From positions 54,513 to 118,512 of the forward strand of contig JBOFIJ010000003.1 in assembly GCA_051650105.1 (NCBI GenBank): a stretch of DNA of 64,000 bases. The letters run 5' to 3'. Under the pieces are notes generated by a model, which was not told where the DNA came from, ran no database searches, and saw only the letters and a program-made list of their open reading frames with translations. Shown in pieces: positions 44,135 through 57,200 of this stretch (its first letter is position 1; the number at the start of each line of letters is the position of its first letter). This DNA comes from CAMWXW01 sp051650105 (GTDB taxonomy: Bacteria; Desulfobacterota; Desulfovibrionia; Desulfovibrionales; Desulfovibrionaceae). The position numbers and the translations under genes were made by a program.

Positions 44135-46095
44135 TATTTCTTTGGGTTAGCTAGTAAATATACAATGCATTATATTTTTTTAATAGAGATGCGGTGTTCA
44201 CAAATATTACTTTTGATGCTTTCCCCCTGCCATATTTTCTCGTAAAATATATACCGCTGTGGTATTTGGCTATTATTTTACTTTTTTGTATAGAGATAAC
44301 GTCTCTTATTGCGCTCTACAAAGATACAATATTTCCATTCTTCGCTACATAGCACATGTAGATTCTGGCTGCATGCTATCATTTTGTAAATAGGAATGCA
44401 ATAGTAAATATAGTAGAGTTATGCTAAGAGACAATATTCTATTTATTATGGATATATTGTGTGTAGTATTTCTTTTGGAGCATTTTGGTATGGGATTGTA
44501 TTGTGATAAATACATTTAAAAAATACCATTCATTATTTTTCTATGTGGTATTCTGTAATTAATACTATTACTTTCAAGAATAAGTGTAGCTAAAGTAGAG
44601 TTATATGAATATATGTCTTGAAGGTACTTTTGTTGTGTATTCCTATGCTGTGTTGGGAACAGGGGAATGGCCGAATTAGGTGAAGAATGCCATAGCATTG
44701 TAGATTTCAGTACAGATGTGGGATGGGTTGTAGATATAAAGTCATTTATACAAATACGCGGTGTAAAAAGCATCAAGAGCTAAATTTTCTTGCGGAGCAG
44801 GCACGTATGATATGAGAACCGAAAGAAAGGCAGCATACAAAATAGTATAGAGGTAGTTGAACGTATCGCACCTGTCATTTCATATAATTATATAATGGAT
44901 GGCAAGAAAGCAATATGCATAGATCTTCAACTTTTCCTTTGTTTGGCATCAGTATATCCTATGTTTTCAGAACAAAAATTGTGTTTTTTTAAATTATCTA
45001 AAAAGGTATACTTTGTTGTAAATTCTTGTTTATTCTCCGCTATTTCTGGCAAAAAGGTATTCTAAAAAATAAGAATCTCTTCTCGTTAGGGCACTCTTTA
45101 ACGTAAACAATGTTTTTAGAAAAATGAGAATCGTATAGGAGGGGCATATAAAGAACCAAAGACTAAATCAAAGCCAACGATATACAGTAGTAGACGTGCG
45201 AAACGGAATGATTGGCTTAATATTATTTGGAGAAAATGAATGGCGGAGCAGTATAATCTGTTTAAATATAGCATACAAGAATAGGGCGTGCAAGCAGTGA
45301 TTCATAAGTAAGATAGTTCAAAAAATACTAAACTAATGTAAATAACAGGGAATTAACAGGGGAAATTTACTATTTTGTATTGTTTTTACTTAAGGGCGTA
45401 GTTGTATTGTTGCTCTCTTATACGTGTTTTATAGAAGAACGTGTTTTGATGAGTGTGGAAATAACAGGGAATTTAGTTCTTGGTATTAGGGAATAAAGAA
45501 AGTGTATCAAGGAAATAACCTATTTTTTTGAATGAATTTAGTCCTTATGTCTTCTTCTATAAGCATGCTGAAAATAGTTAAGAGATCATTTAGGTATCGA
45601 ATTTTGGCTCTGGATGTAATTGGATCGTTAAGATTTTATGTCTGTATGTTTTAGTCACATAACATAGTATATAACTTTTTATAAAGATTCTTTTATCTAA
45701 GATTTTTATCAATGCTTAAATCTTTTTATACAGTATATACCTCTTTCTTCAAGATCCTCTTTGTAGAGGTATTTTGTTAATTTTGAGAATGTGAAGTAAT
45801 ATATCTATAAAATTTCGTACTCTTAATATAGGAGTGTTAGAATATTTGGTAAATAGATAGAGGAGAAAACGCAAAGGATCATTGTTTTCTTAATGTATAT
45901 TTTAGGAAGTTCTAAGAATGATCGCAACGACCAGTAATATTTCAAAATCTACATAGTTCCAGTAGACGACTTTTTGGATAAACATTTTTTCTAAAAAGAT
46001 CTGCTGTAGATCTTCTGTGCCTTAAGAGGGAATACGAACGACCCCATACAGGGAAGCAATATAAAATAACACAAGTTTAAATAATGGAGGAAAGA
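44135..46095. other. Long gene-poor region with code-like fragments
   Basis: Nearly 2 kb without a convincing intact gene. Some short frames look protein-like on the plus strand, for example MAELGEECHSIVDFSTD (from about 44668) with about 38 codons, one of about 70 codons near 44842-45066 containing SYNYIMDGKKAICI, and RYTVVDVRNGMIGLI near 45180. None could be assigned to a family, none has a good start signal, and they lie in different frames. The most likely reading is that one or more genes decayed here. A leftward 86-codon frame at 44516-44776 is Pro/Ser/His-rich and unconvincing. Confidence 0.4.
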
Positions 46096-46236
46096 ATGAC
46101 AATAGAATTGAGATAGTTTTTTAAAAAGTAAGCTAGAAAAATAGAGCAAAACTTTGCAGGAGTTGTTGTAAAGAATATGGTAGATAGGTATAACTTTGAA
46201 GCTATATATGGAGGTAAAAGAAGCTTCTTGTATTAA
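46096..46236 (+). pseudogene. Relic of a small gene with two nonsense codons
   Basis: GGAGG at 46086-46090 stands five bases before ATG 46096. The same frame runs 46 codons to TAA 46234 but is broken by TAG at 46114 and TAA at 46129. Read through, it gives MTIELR-FFKK and then a 34-residue part containing KIEQNFAGVVVKNMVDRY. The good ribosome-binding site and protein-like text suggest a former gene. I cannot name the family. It lies 55 bases upstream of msrA, possibly once in the same transcript. Confidence 0.4.
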
Positions 46237-46291
46237 AATATAATTATGTGATACTCTATTGCAAAAGAAACTAGCATGGTAGGTTGTAGTT

Positions 46292-46816
46292 ATGAAAAAA
46301 CTCTACTTAGGTGGTGGGTGTTTTTGGGGTATGGAGGCATATTTCAAAAGTATTAATGGGATTATAAGGACAGAAGTTGGCTATGGGCATAGTATTGTAG
46401 AGAAGCCAACATATGAAGAGCTTTGTAGTGGACGTACAAAGGCTGTGGAAGTGCTTTATATAGAATATGATGAAATGGATATTTCACTGAATAGAGTACT
46501 CTTTCATTATATGCAGAATATAGATCCAACAACACTAAATAGGCAAGGTAATGATATAGGCACACAGTATAGAACAGGAATATATTATGTAGATGAAAGT
46601 GATTTTTATACAATACAAGTATTCCTTCAAGAGGAAGCAAAAAAATATCCTACTGCTATTGTAGTAGAAGTGATATCAATGGATAATTACTATAGGGCAG
46701 AAGAATATCATCAAAATTATTTAGGAAAGAATCCACTAGGGTATTGTCATAACCTAGAAGCAATAGATATGCTCCGTACGATGCCAGGCTATAGGGAGAA
46801 TGGAAGTGATGATTAA
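46292..46816 (+). CDS. msrA: Peptide methionine-(S)-sulfoxide reductase MsrA
   Basis: 174 residues. Repairs the S form of oxidised methionine. The catalytic motif GGCFWG is at residues 8-13 with nucleophile Cys10, and the family stretches GYGHSIVEKPTYEELCSGRTKAVEVLY and YHQNYLGKNPLGYC follow. There is no signal peptide, so it works in the cytoplasm. The 3' end overlaps the start region of msrB, so the two repair enzymes are made together. In an intracellular lifestyle they would counter host oxidants. Confidence 0.95.
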   Translation: MKKLYLGGGCFWGMEAYFKSINGIIRTEVGYGHSIVEKPTYEELCSGRTKAVEVLYIEYDEMDISLNRVLFHYMQNIDPTTLNRQGNDIGTQYRTGIYYVDESDFYTIQVFLQEEAKKYPTAIVVEVISMDNYYRAEEYHQNYLGKNPLGYCHNLEAIDMLRTMPGYRENGSDD

Positions 46817-47342
46817 GATAATAGTATATATAGCTATTGTATCAGGAATAGGTAATGGCATTGCTTATGCTGAAGTTACACTAAAAAGGGAATGTATATA
46901 TATGGTAAAAGATTTTAGTGCATATAAAAAACCAAGCGATACGGAATTACAAAAGATATTAAGCCCACTAGAATACAACGTAACACAAAAAGAAGGAACA
47001 GAAAGAGCCTTTCAGAACTCCTATAATGAGAATAAAGACGAAGGTATTTATGTGGATATTGTTTCTGGTGAAGCTCTATTTTCTTCTAAAGATAAATATG
47101 ATTCTGGTACAGGGTGGCCAAGTTTTACTAAGCCATTAGTAGCAGAACATATTGTAACTAAAGTAGATAAAGGGTTTTTTACAGCTCGTGTAGAAGTGCG
47201 TAGTAAGTATGCAGATTCACACTTAGGACATGTTTTTGATGATGGCCCTGCCCCTACATATAAAAGGTATTGTATGAATTCTGCAGCATTACGTTTTATT
47301 CCAAAAGAAAAAATGGTTGAAGAAGGTTATGGAAATTATTAA
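46809..47342 (+). CDS. msrB: Peptide methionine-(R)-sulfoxide reductase MsrB, exported
   Basis: 177 residues from ATG 46809, ten bases after GGGAGA; an ATG three codons earlier sits right on that site and is less likely. Residues 1-21 form a Sec signal (MIKIIVYIAIVSGIGNGIAYA), so this enzyme should act in the periplasm, unlike the cytoplasmic MsrA encoded just before it. The MsrB domain is complete: GIYVDIVSGEALFSS, GTGWPSFTKP, ADSHLGHVFDDGP and the catalytic RYCMNSAALRF. The two CxxC pairs that hold structural zinc in many MsrB proteins are absent. The overlap with msrA is 8 bases. Confidence 0.93.
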   Translation: MIKIIVYIAIVSGIGNGIAYAEVTLKRECIYMVKDFSAYKKPSDTELQKILSPLEYNVTQKEGTERAFQNSYNENKDEGIYVDIVSGEALFSSKDKYDSGTGWPSFTKPLVAEHIVTKVDKGFFTARVEVRSKYADSHLGHVFDDGPAPTYKRYCMNSAALRFIPKEKMVEEGYGNY

Positions 47343-47482
47343 AATGCATTATAAGCAACAGAATATACAGTGTAGCTATACGGAGAGTATAAATATAATA
47401 CACTAATTTGCTACAATTTTTATTGAAAAGGATAATACTATTTTTTATTCTGTACTGCATGAAGGTTTGGGGTAAGAAGACA

Positions 47483-48015
47483 TTACTGTTGTGTGTTATG
47501 TGTGTTTTTATTACCCCAGCCCTTTATGGAGTGTATACGCGTGCATGAGTTTTCTATGGTGCCCATATTAACACACGATGCAATGCCTACTATTTCCTCC
47601 TCCCACTCAAATCTAGGATTTCCTCTTGTAAACCACTCAAGAAGTATATCAAGGTATTTTTCTATGATTTGTTGTTTTTCGATTGTTCGGGGAAGTGATG
47701 TTTTGATAAAGTTTTTGTAGTGTATCTCCATATTTTCAAGACAGTTTTTGTACCGTTCATATTCACCGCCAGAGAGCTCTTGTTTTGCTTTAGCTAAAGA
47801 TTCTTGAGAACGTTCTTTTGAAAAGAAATCATTTTCTTTGTCTTTACAATAAGGTAGTTTCTTAGCATGGTCTTTGATTCCAATCAGGATGTGCTCATAC
47901 GAGAAGATACGTTACAATAGATATGCAATGCTGTGAGATAGACTTTTTCTGAAGGTTGTAGAAGTTCTCTTGTTTTTTTGTTGTTCTTTAATTACTTGAT
48001 TTCTTTGTCTTTCAT
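47483..48015 (-). pseudogene. Broken gene of an unknown family (first copy)
   Basis: Starting from the ATG at 48015 the frame has MKDKEIK, then an in-frame stop, then LLQPSEKVYLTALHIYCNVSSRM in the same frame. After a frameshift near 47900 it continues as EHILIGIKDHAKKLPYC and runs open to 47483. The last part reads EYERYKNCLENMEIHYKNF and YLDILLEWFTRGNPRFEWEE. Without the lesions the product would be about 175 residues, charged and helical. A second diverged copy of the C-terminal half lies at the window end (63802-64000), with the shared pattern L-W-F-T-x-G-N-P-R-aromatic-x-W. I do not recognise the family. It sits directly downstream of the giant toxin-like gene on the same strand. Confidence 0.55.
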
Positions 48016-48202
48016 TCGCTTTCACTATAGTGCAATGTATTATTCAGATATTGTAACTGGCTTATTGAGCTAAATTGTAAATATTCATCTTGTACAAAAA
48101 ATTAAGAATATACTAACTATAACATAGTATACAGAAATATGTATTATGTCATCGCTTTGAGAAAAGAGATAACATAATACACAAACCGTATTATTATAGT
48201 CA

Positions 48203-51200
48203 TTAATCACTGTTTTTATGAAGTAAGTTCTTTGTAATAGCTTCTTCCATAGAAAGTACAATGTATAGATTGTTGTGTAACACGGAAATCTGTTGTAATG
48301 GATCTCTACCATCTAGATGTCTATTTTGTGTGTCAACAATAATGGAGTAGTTTGCCTCTTCTAATTTTGTAATATAGTTGTTTAACATATTTGTAAGCTT
48401 AGTATTCGAGATCATCATTGCATTAGGATATACTAAGTATATTGTTTTTGAGGAAGACGTAGAATCTAGTATTTTTTTAAATGCTCGAACAAGATGACTG
48501 ACAGGAAGAATTGTTTCTTCTGTACTACCAACAGATTGACTATATACTGCCTTTACATTAATAATGTTAGATTCAGGGCAGTATTTAGTTAAGGCCATTC
48601 GTGAAGTATTCTCAATTTTTCTCAAATTTAGACCCGTAGCTAAAGGTATTTTTGAAATTATTCGTATTGTGGTATTGTTTGCGGTATTAGGTGGGTTAGA
48701 AAGTAAGTTAGCTGCAATAAGGTGCATATTAGGTGGGCATTGTTCTGCTGGTAATTTCTGTGGATCTTTTTTCTTTTGGTATCTACTCTCTACCTTGGTA
48801 ACTGCACTTTGTTCTGAGGTTGAAGTATATATAGTTTTTATAGGTATATACTCAGAATCTTTTCTTTTGTGTAATCCAGAAAAGCGATCTTCTGGTTTTT
48901 CAGCCAGTATATCTTGAGAATTCCTTCTTTCTGGGAATAACGTCCATGGTTCCACACTTCCTGCATCAGTATATTCTATGAGATGATCTTGAGCATACTG
49001 CACAGAAAGCGCTGGATCATAAATAAGTTGTTGACATGTTTCCTCATCTTTTTCCCCATTGTTATAGAATAGAGTATTAAAAGCATCTTTTTTAAGGTGT
49101 GCTATCATTAGCAAATCGCTTTCATATCTTATATTATTTTGCTTGAATATCTTTTTCTTTTTTTTAGAGGTGTTTCCTTTTGTGTGTATAGGATTATTAG
49201 AAGCAATTATCTGCCTGATTTCTGTGTGTAATTGACTATCTTTTGGAGCAAGAACAAGAAATGGTTCTGAGAAAGATGAACCTTGTTTTGCAAAATGTCG
49301 TTTTATACTATCACATGCATCTTCCTCAATATGAGAATATATTGAGGGATGCTGTATTTTTTGCATATCTATTGTTGCATCAAAAGGTCTATTTTTATCA
49401 CGTAAAGGATTATGCGTTCTATAAAAAGTATCTAATGATTTTTGTCGTGTTGGTGTAAGAGGTTTATGAGGAATATCTTCTCTCTTAATATGTAGTAATC
49501 TTTGAATATTGCCATCTTTATTTCTGAAATAAGCAGCTTGTTGATCAAGGAAATGCTTAAGATATCCCCCAAAAAGTTGCTTAGGTATAGTATGACGATT
49601 TCCCAAAATTATGAAACCTATATTGGGAATTACGTTGTCACGAATCGTATTCTTATGAAGAATATTTTTAAGAATGAGGGTAAAATACTCTGGTTTAGCA
49701 TCGTGCGATAGTGCTTTACGTATACGGAGATACAGATGAGAGTCATTTTCTAGAGTGTATGGTATCAGTGATCTGAATGAAGATAAATTAATTTCAAGAT
49801 CTAAAGAAATAGGTTGTGTATCTTTTGTACGAGCATCAATAGAAATTTCCTCTAAAGGAAGCAATGATTTCTTTGTATATTTATATGTTACAGCATTTCT
49901 TTGATCTGTAGATACCATATTTTGATATATTACTTTGGTAACCCCAGGAAAAACAGGAGCTAAAGCAGCATTGGGTGTATCACCTGAGAATCTGGAAGGA
50001 TCAAATTCAACAAAGGCTTGATTATCTATAATACGTAAAGCTTTTAAAGGAAATAGTTGAATATTCTCCTGTATAGAAGGATCTTCTGGTAACATTACAT
50101 ATGTTTTAGTGTGTGAGTCCCAAATACAGGCTGTTTTAGTATCTCCTTCTTTGATATATCCTAAGAATTTATGAGTTACCATTGGAGAGATCTTATCCTG
50201 AGGAATCATATCACTGGGAAGAGTACTTGCTTTAACGAGTATATCTTTATCTTTCCTATGTTCTACTTTAATCAGCTCAGTGTGAACACGAATAACTTCT
50301 TGTGCATTTTGATTATACCATATTTCTCCTTTTTCACTTTCACTATTGCATCGTATTTGGCTTAATATACTAAGAGGTCTAGAGTACTGCAAAAGGGCTT
50401 GATTAAATGCTTGGATAATATCTGTATCCTCATTTAGGTTTAAGTTATAATGATGAAAGTATTCTTCTGTTAAACTCACTAAAGAAGAAATCTCTTGCTT
50501 GCCATCAAAATAACCTTTAAGTATAGCCCCATCACTTGTCTCAAAAAATATTTCTCGTTGATATGAAAAAGCATTTTTAATTTCTTTATCTTGAAAAATT
50601 GTATATCCCTGTAACAATAATTCGGTATTAGAAAGCCATTTATGATCAACCAAAAGGTCCATGTCTATATTTTTAATAGCAAGAATATGTCCATGTTTAC
50701 TATTGCTCTTCTGGACAAAGTAATAGGCATATGAACTAGTATCGTCCCCCTCCACAGTTGATAGTGTGATTAATTTGGCTGGAATCCCAAAAGCATCTTT
50801 TAGTATAGGTAGTGCTTTACCTGTATTTGTATCAAATTTAAGAGTAAACGAAGATTGAACACGTGATGTAGGTGATATTGTCCTATCAGGAAGTTCTGTT
50901 GTAGTCATTTCTTGATGATGATAAGGAATATTAGCAACAATAATACGACCATTGTGATGATGAGAAATGCTTTCTTTATGTTGAAGGATAAGTTCATTTA
51001 ATTTTGATTTCTCTTCTTCTTGTAATTGTGTATAATCCATATAAACTTCTTGTAGTTCTCCGTGCTCATCAAAGCCACTGGTATGACCTCGTAAAAGCAA
51101 TCTTTTGTCTCCATTTGTCAATAATATTTTTTGAGGCTCTTGATCACTTGGTATAATATCATTTTCCTCAATGAGATTATCTCGCACTTGTCGGATAATT

Positions 51201-54200
51201 CTTCTATCTGTTGGACTATAAAAGTAAGATACGTAATTATCTAAATCCATATTCTTAAATACATCATAACCAAGGACAGTATCTTCAACATGAATAAGTT
51301 CATAATCATCAGCATGCTGCATGTTTTCTGGCCAATTGAGATATACAACTGTTGGTTTATCTCTCCTATGAATCCGTGAGAAATAAAAACCTTCTTTATG
51401 TAATTCTCCAGCTATTAATAGATTCGTTAATTGGAATACAGAATTTTTGAGAGCAGATTGTTCTTTTGTAAGATGACACATAAAATCAGCAAGGCTATCT
51501 GCTGTGTCAAATTTCTTATTAAATTGCTCACTTACCAAAGATCCATCAAAGCTTATTGTTCTTAATGCCTTATAATTTCTATCATACTCATAAAAGAGCC
51601 CATGAGAACTTATATATACAATTTGAGAGTGTGTGTGGGTTATATCAACATAGGTCTGATGGGTTATATCGTTGTTAGAGGGATCAAGTAATTGTATTAT
51701 TATTCTTCCATCATCTCTAAGATCAAGTTGATGTACAAGCTCTCCTCCATTCGCGGCAAGATAGCCTTTTACTATAAAGCCTTTATTATTCTCGGAATGA
51801 TCGTTTAACCTAATGTAGTGCCCTCTGTTTAGATTAATTTGTGTTGAAAAGTTACTATTACCTATAAAGGATGTTTGAGGTAAGATGTAATCTTCTACGT
51901 TTATTTTAAGTTTTATAGATAATTCATGACCTACTTCTTTTACATATACCTTTTTTCTTGATACTTCTCTCTGCTTCTCTACGTTTCTGTAGAGGTGTAA
52001 GTGAGTGTGTGATCTAATCTTATCTGCACCATAATGAACACGTACTCTCTCTGTATATGTTTCGTATTTTATATCATCTTCCAAATTCAGTGTAGCATCT
52101 TTTAGATAGAACAACTTATTCTCTGAGAATTCTTTTGTATTTATAGTAGGACCAATAGCTGAAATCATATTTGCAGAAACTGGTACACTTATAACTTCTC
52201 CTCCATCTTTTGCCGTAAGTGCAGGGTTAAATCCTGAGCAATAGCCATATGTCTGCTGAATTTCATTTAATACAAGATCTGGATGATTATATTTTGCGTG
52301 ATATGTGGAAATTTCTTGCATCAATATAGTATATTGATATTGCATAGGGGGAACAATGATTTCTATATTTTGAGGTAATAAATATTCTTTAACTGTGTTT
52401 ACTGCATGTTCTTCTTTCTCCTGAATCTGTGTGTCTGTTACACTATGCATACAATGAAGCACTTGTTTTACGTTTTTTTTTGCCACACAAGATTTTTTAG
52501 GGAATACTATTTGCTTAGGCCCATTATTTGGTCTTGGGCTATATGCATACTTGTTACGGTCTAGATTGCATGGGATTCTGCTTCTACGATAACTTGCTGC
52601 TTCATATCCTACTCCAGAAATATCTTCTACAGTGATAATTAACTTATTATCACGTAGTGTTATTTCTATAATGTCAGAATTCTCTCCTGGGATTATTGCC
52701 ATATTGTTTTTGAAAATAATTTGTTCATTTTCTAGATTTTCCGCACGTCTTTTTAATTCAAGGGATAACGCTTTAAGATACTCTTTATGCTCTTTCGCTA
52801 TTGCATCTTTACGTAGTGTCTCCTCAATAACACCAAGAATAGCTTGTGCAGGAACTAAAAAAATAGCTGTCTCTGGGGCTACGGCTATTATTAGATTAAT
52901 TGATAAATCTGCTGAGGCAAAGCCTATTTCAACCTTTGCCATATAATTTGGATGTTCTTGTAGACTTTTACTTGCTTCAAGAACCCTAAGGGCAGAGAGA
53001 CCCACATTCACACCCATTGCTGCATTACCAAGCCCGTGAGCTATTGGAGCAAGTTTCATTGAAGATCCAATAGAGAGAGGAAGAAGTCTACCAAGAGCTG
53101 AGAATACTGTTGACGAAACGAACAATACATTACTTGCACCTTCTCCAGCATAGCGTAATTTCTGAAGTGTCGTCATTTTATCAAATACTTTCCCTCTATC
53201 AAAATAGTTTCTTGCAGCTAGCAATATTCTAAAACAGGAATAATATGAATATCCTTCTAAAGCAACTCCTCCTACCTGTAAAGCAGTTCCTTTTATGGTT
53301 TTAAGATATTGTAATACTTTTTCTTTAAAAACAGGAGTTAAAGCAATATTCTTAGTATTCCCTGTCTTTGTATTTATCACCTCTACGTGATTCTTAGTCG
53401 TCAATAGCTCTATTTCTTCGAGTCCTGTAGATGTGTGAAGAATATCTTCAATTTCAGGAGAAAGGTATTGCATTTCCTCAAGAGAATTTGCTTCTAATAT
53501 CTCTTTGAATGAATCTTCAATTTCATGTCCTGCATTTTGTATAGCCATAAGCTGTTCCTGCATTGTTTCCATAGGCATTTCATCAAATGAATCTTGTTGT
53601 ACTGATAGGCTTAGATTGGGAAAATCTGCTAATGAAGGATTATTGAATAATTCAGTAGCTGTTATCCTTGATCGAATCTCTCCTGACAAATCTTGTTTAA
53701 AATGTGTCAAAAACTCTCCCAACGAATCTGCATATTCTGTAGGAAGTGCATCACTCGCTTGGACAAATTCACGATATAAAGTTGTAATCGTCTTTATAGG
53801 GTCATTTTGTATATTTAATGCTTGTATGCTGCGTAGTACCCTTCTTAGGTTTTTTAAACTAGCTTCTATTGCAGGATTGTTTTTAGCTGATACTGAAGCA
53901 AGTCTTCTATTGACAAAGCTTCTTAAGGAAATAGCACTTTCTTTTATAGTTAAAGAGAATCGCGATATCTTTCTGGCTCGATAGAGTTGTAATTGATAAT
54001 TTATATCAACTTCTTTATCTAATGGGATTATAAAATCAGGATTATTAATAAATTTATTTTCTATAATCTTATTATATGAGACGCCTTTATAGCGAGTACC
54101 ATACATACGTAAAGCTTCAGAGTTATGTCCTCCTAACGACAGTGTATCTGGTATACGTTTATATAAAAGTTGGGATGTTCTATCGATATGAGCACCTAGT

Positions 54201-57200
54201 TCATTCCCATCTGTGAAAGAATAAATCCCAATGTTAGGATCAAAATAACGAACAACAATCATCTTGCTGTTCGTTGCTGGATCTATAACAATTTCTCTAT
54301 AAAGTGCTGTAGAATGAGCAAGACCATCAAGGGAAAGTGTATATGCTTGATTTTTCTTTAAGTTAGAATTATCAATATTAAAGAGATCATATAGAAGTGA
54401 CCCTTTATCTTTTCCGAGATACTCAGGAATCTTAGTAAATATTTGTTCTTTTATTAATTGTTCTGGAATTTGATAATCAGCATTTATTGCATTTAATGCT
54501 CTTACATAGTCAGGATTTTGAGCAATACTTTCTATATTAATTAAAATGGATTTAAATATACGTTCTCCAATATCATGATTCCTATTCATAGTTTCCACAA
54601 ATATAGTTGAAAGAAGTCTACAAATTCCACGAGAATCCCAGTAAAGATCTGGACGTAATACACTTTGAGAGAATTTCACAGGGCTAGGTAAGTTATATTT
54701 CTCCATAGCGCTTCCTGCAGAACTAGATAAATATTGAGATTCTACATTGCTGGCCTGAGTGTTTCTCACTGTTTCGAAATGTTTCATATACTCTATTTTA
54801 TTTGTAGCAGATAATTTTGCTAAATACTTTTTAATATTAGGATCATGACCCATAAGCATATTCAATATTGTATATAGTGATTTTTTTGCGAGATGATTGT
54901 CAGCATGTTCATTATATCCTAATAAGAGGCTCATATCGATTTCATTGTGAGGATCAGTGCCTGAAATAATATCATTATGAATTTTTAGGTACTCTGGATC
55001 TCTCAAATTATGTATATCAAAGCTACGAAAATCTTCTTTAGAAAAAAGGTGATTAACAGATGTAAAAATTCCATAATAAGGTAAAATATTTACTTTTGGA
55101 TTATTATTAAATACTATTTTTACCTCTGCAATAAGCTTCATAAAATCACTATTAAACATGGGGTCTTGCATATTACCAGAACCATGAATCCGTATATAAT
55201 CATTCACCTTTTTGTATGACGAGAAAAGAGTAGGATCACTTTTAATACCTCTATGAATGTCTCTAATCAAAAGATTTAAAGGCTTAAGAAGATTTTCTGG
55301 AGCTCTTCTCTTTCTAGCTAATTGCATACCTTTTGGGTTCTTATTATCTTCAAATGCATATTCATGTTCTACAGGAGGTATAGTAGCTGTGCGTTCTGTA
55401 GGAATGGGTGCTGCATCTGCAGAAGTGAAGAACGTTATAGTAGATTCATGTGCGTTCTTTTCTTTGAATATGTCTTCCTCAGGAACTTGTGTCTGTGAAG
55501 GAATATTGCGTACTCGCGTGTGCACAATATGTGGAGTTGTTTGAAGATTAAGAGCTTCAGCGGTATCATCTTGCTGTGGAATATGAATAACCTGTTCTAC
55601 TTCCACTTGTTCTGATAAGATTCCTTCATGGGGGATTTGATTAGATTGTTTTGTAGGGGTTTCTTTTGAATGTACGCTTTCTTCTTCTTTTGTAGGAGGA
55701 AATTCGTTCGTTCTTTGCTGTGCTTCTTGTGGAAGATCTTCATCAACATCCATCAAGATTTCTTCAATCATATCCATTTCTTCAGTTGTTGGGAAAGAAG
55801 TGTTTCCTTCTTCATCAAACAAGTTAGAAGCATATACAACGCTTTTTTCTTGTTCTATAGTTATGTTTTTTTTTTGTTTTACTATACTCCGTACTTTTTC
55901 TCCTATTGTGATAACCTCTTTTATTGTTGTAATTGTTGTAGATGTAGAGCTTTGTTCTTGGACTATAGGTCTTTCTTCTTTATCCATAAGAACTTTACTA
56001 TAAAATAATTGAGAAAGGCGTTCCCCTTCTTCTTTTACTGTATCGTATGCTTCTTGAGGAGCATCTTTAGTAAGCTTTTTTATTGTTCGCAATAATGTAT
56101 GCATTTGTTTTTCAATTTTGTTTAATAATTCTTTAGCTTCTTCTTTATCTTTTGAAGCACTGTTTGAGTCATTCACAATATTTTGTAATTTTGCTAGAAG
56201 GATATGTAACATATATATTTTATTGATCTCTTCAGGCTGCATATTGCGATATGCTGTAAATAATTTTTCAGAGAGGATTTGTATACGACTTTGATGAAGA
56301 AGCTTTGATTCTATTGAAATAGTTTGTGCTGTTTCAGCAATGTGTGCTGTTAATTGCATACCGACTAAAAGCATTGTTTTAAGAGTAGAGACTTTTTTAT
56401 AGTTAATTTTTGAATCTGTAGAGATTGTTAAGTCATAGTATTGTGCAAGTTGATCTGTGTAGAGTTGTGCAAGTTTTTTATTTTTTTTCGGATTACTTGG
56501 AAAGAGTGCTTTTCTTGTTTTTTCCATTTCTTCATCGAAATTGATGTTTGCTGCTTCTTCATCTTGTTGTATCTCTTGTTGTATTTGTGCAGGGGTAGCT
56601 CTTGTAGAGGAATGTTTTTCGTAATACTTAAATGGGTTCTTTTGATTGTCTTCATGTTGTCTTTGTCTTGCTTGATCCTCTTTTCTTGCTTCTGTTGCTT
56701 GCTTGTCCATATAGAATGCAGTTTTGTATATAGATTTTGATTTTGGTTCGGCAATGACTTCTGCACGAGAGAACGAGCCAGCAAGAAGGGTTTGAATATA
56801 AGAAGAAAGAGCAAAAGAAGATTGAGTTTGCTCTCTAACTTTTTGAGTTTTCCCTTCAACATAAGATTGTCTTCGCTGTTCTCTTAACTTTGTTCTTCTT
56901 TGTCTTTCAATTTTTCTTTGTTCTTGTTGTTCTTTTTCTTTAATGTTCTCTTGTGTTAGAAACTCTAGAATTTCTTCTGGAGTCATATGGCTTCCTGTGG
57001 AAGAGCTAGGTAGAGGACTTGTGTTTTCTATAGATTTTGAAGAAGAACTTGCTTCATGTGTAAAAATATCTTCTTGAAGAGAAGAAAAATATGCTTTAGG
57101 TATTTGGAGTGGACTATGTTTTATAGATTCTGGATGTTTATTTATTTCTTCTAAGTGTGTGTCTTTTCTTTGAATGAAAGAAAGGGAAGCTTCTTGTATA

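Noticed and set aside
44516..44776. Leftward 86-codon ORF
   Set aside because: Pro/Ser/His-rich with no good start signal, and the opposite strand has equally protein-like fragments; not supported as a gene.
45140..45300. Transposase-like fragment
   Set aside because: The frame around RYTVVDVRNGMIG looked protein-like, but it has no DDE or other transposase motif and could not be extended.
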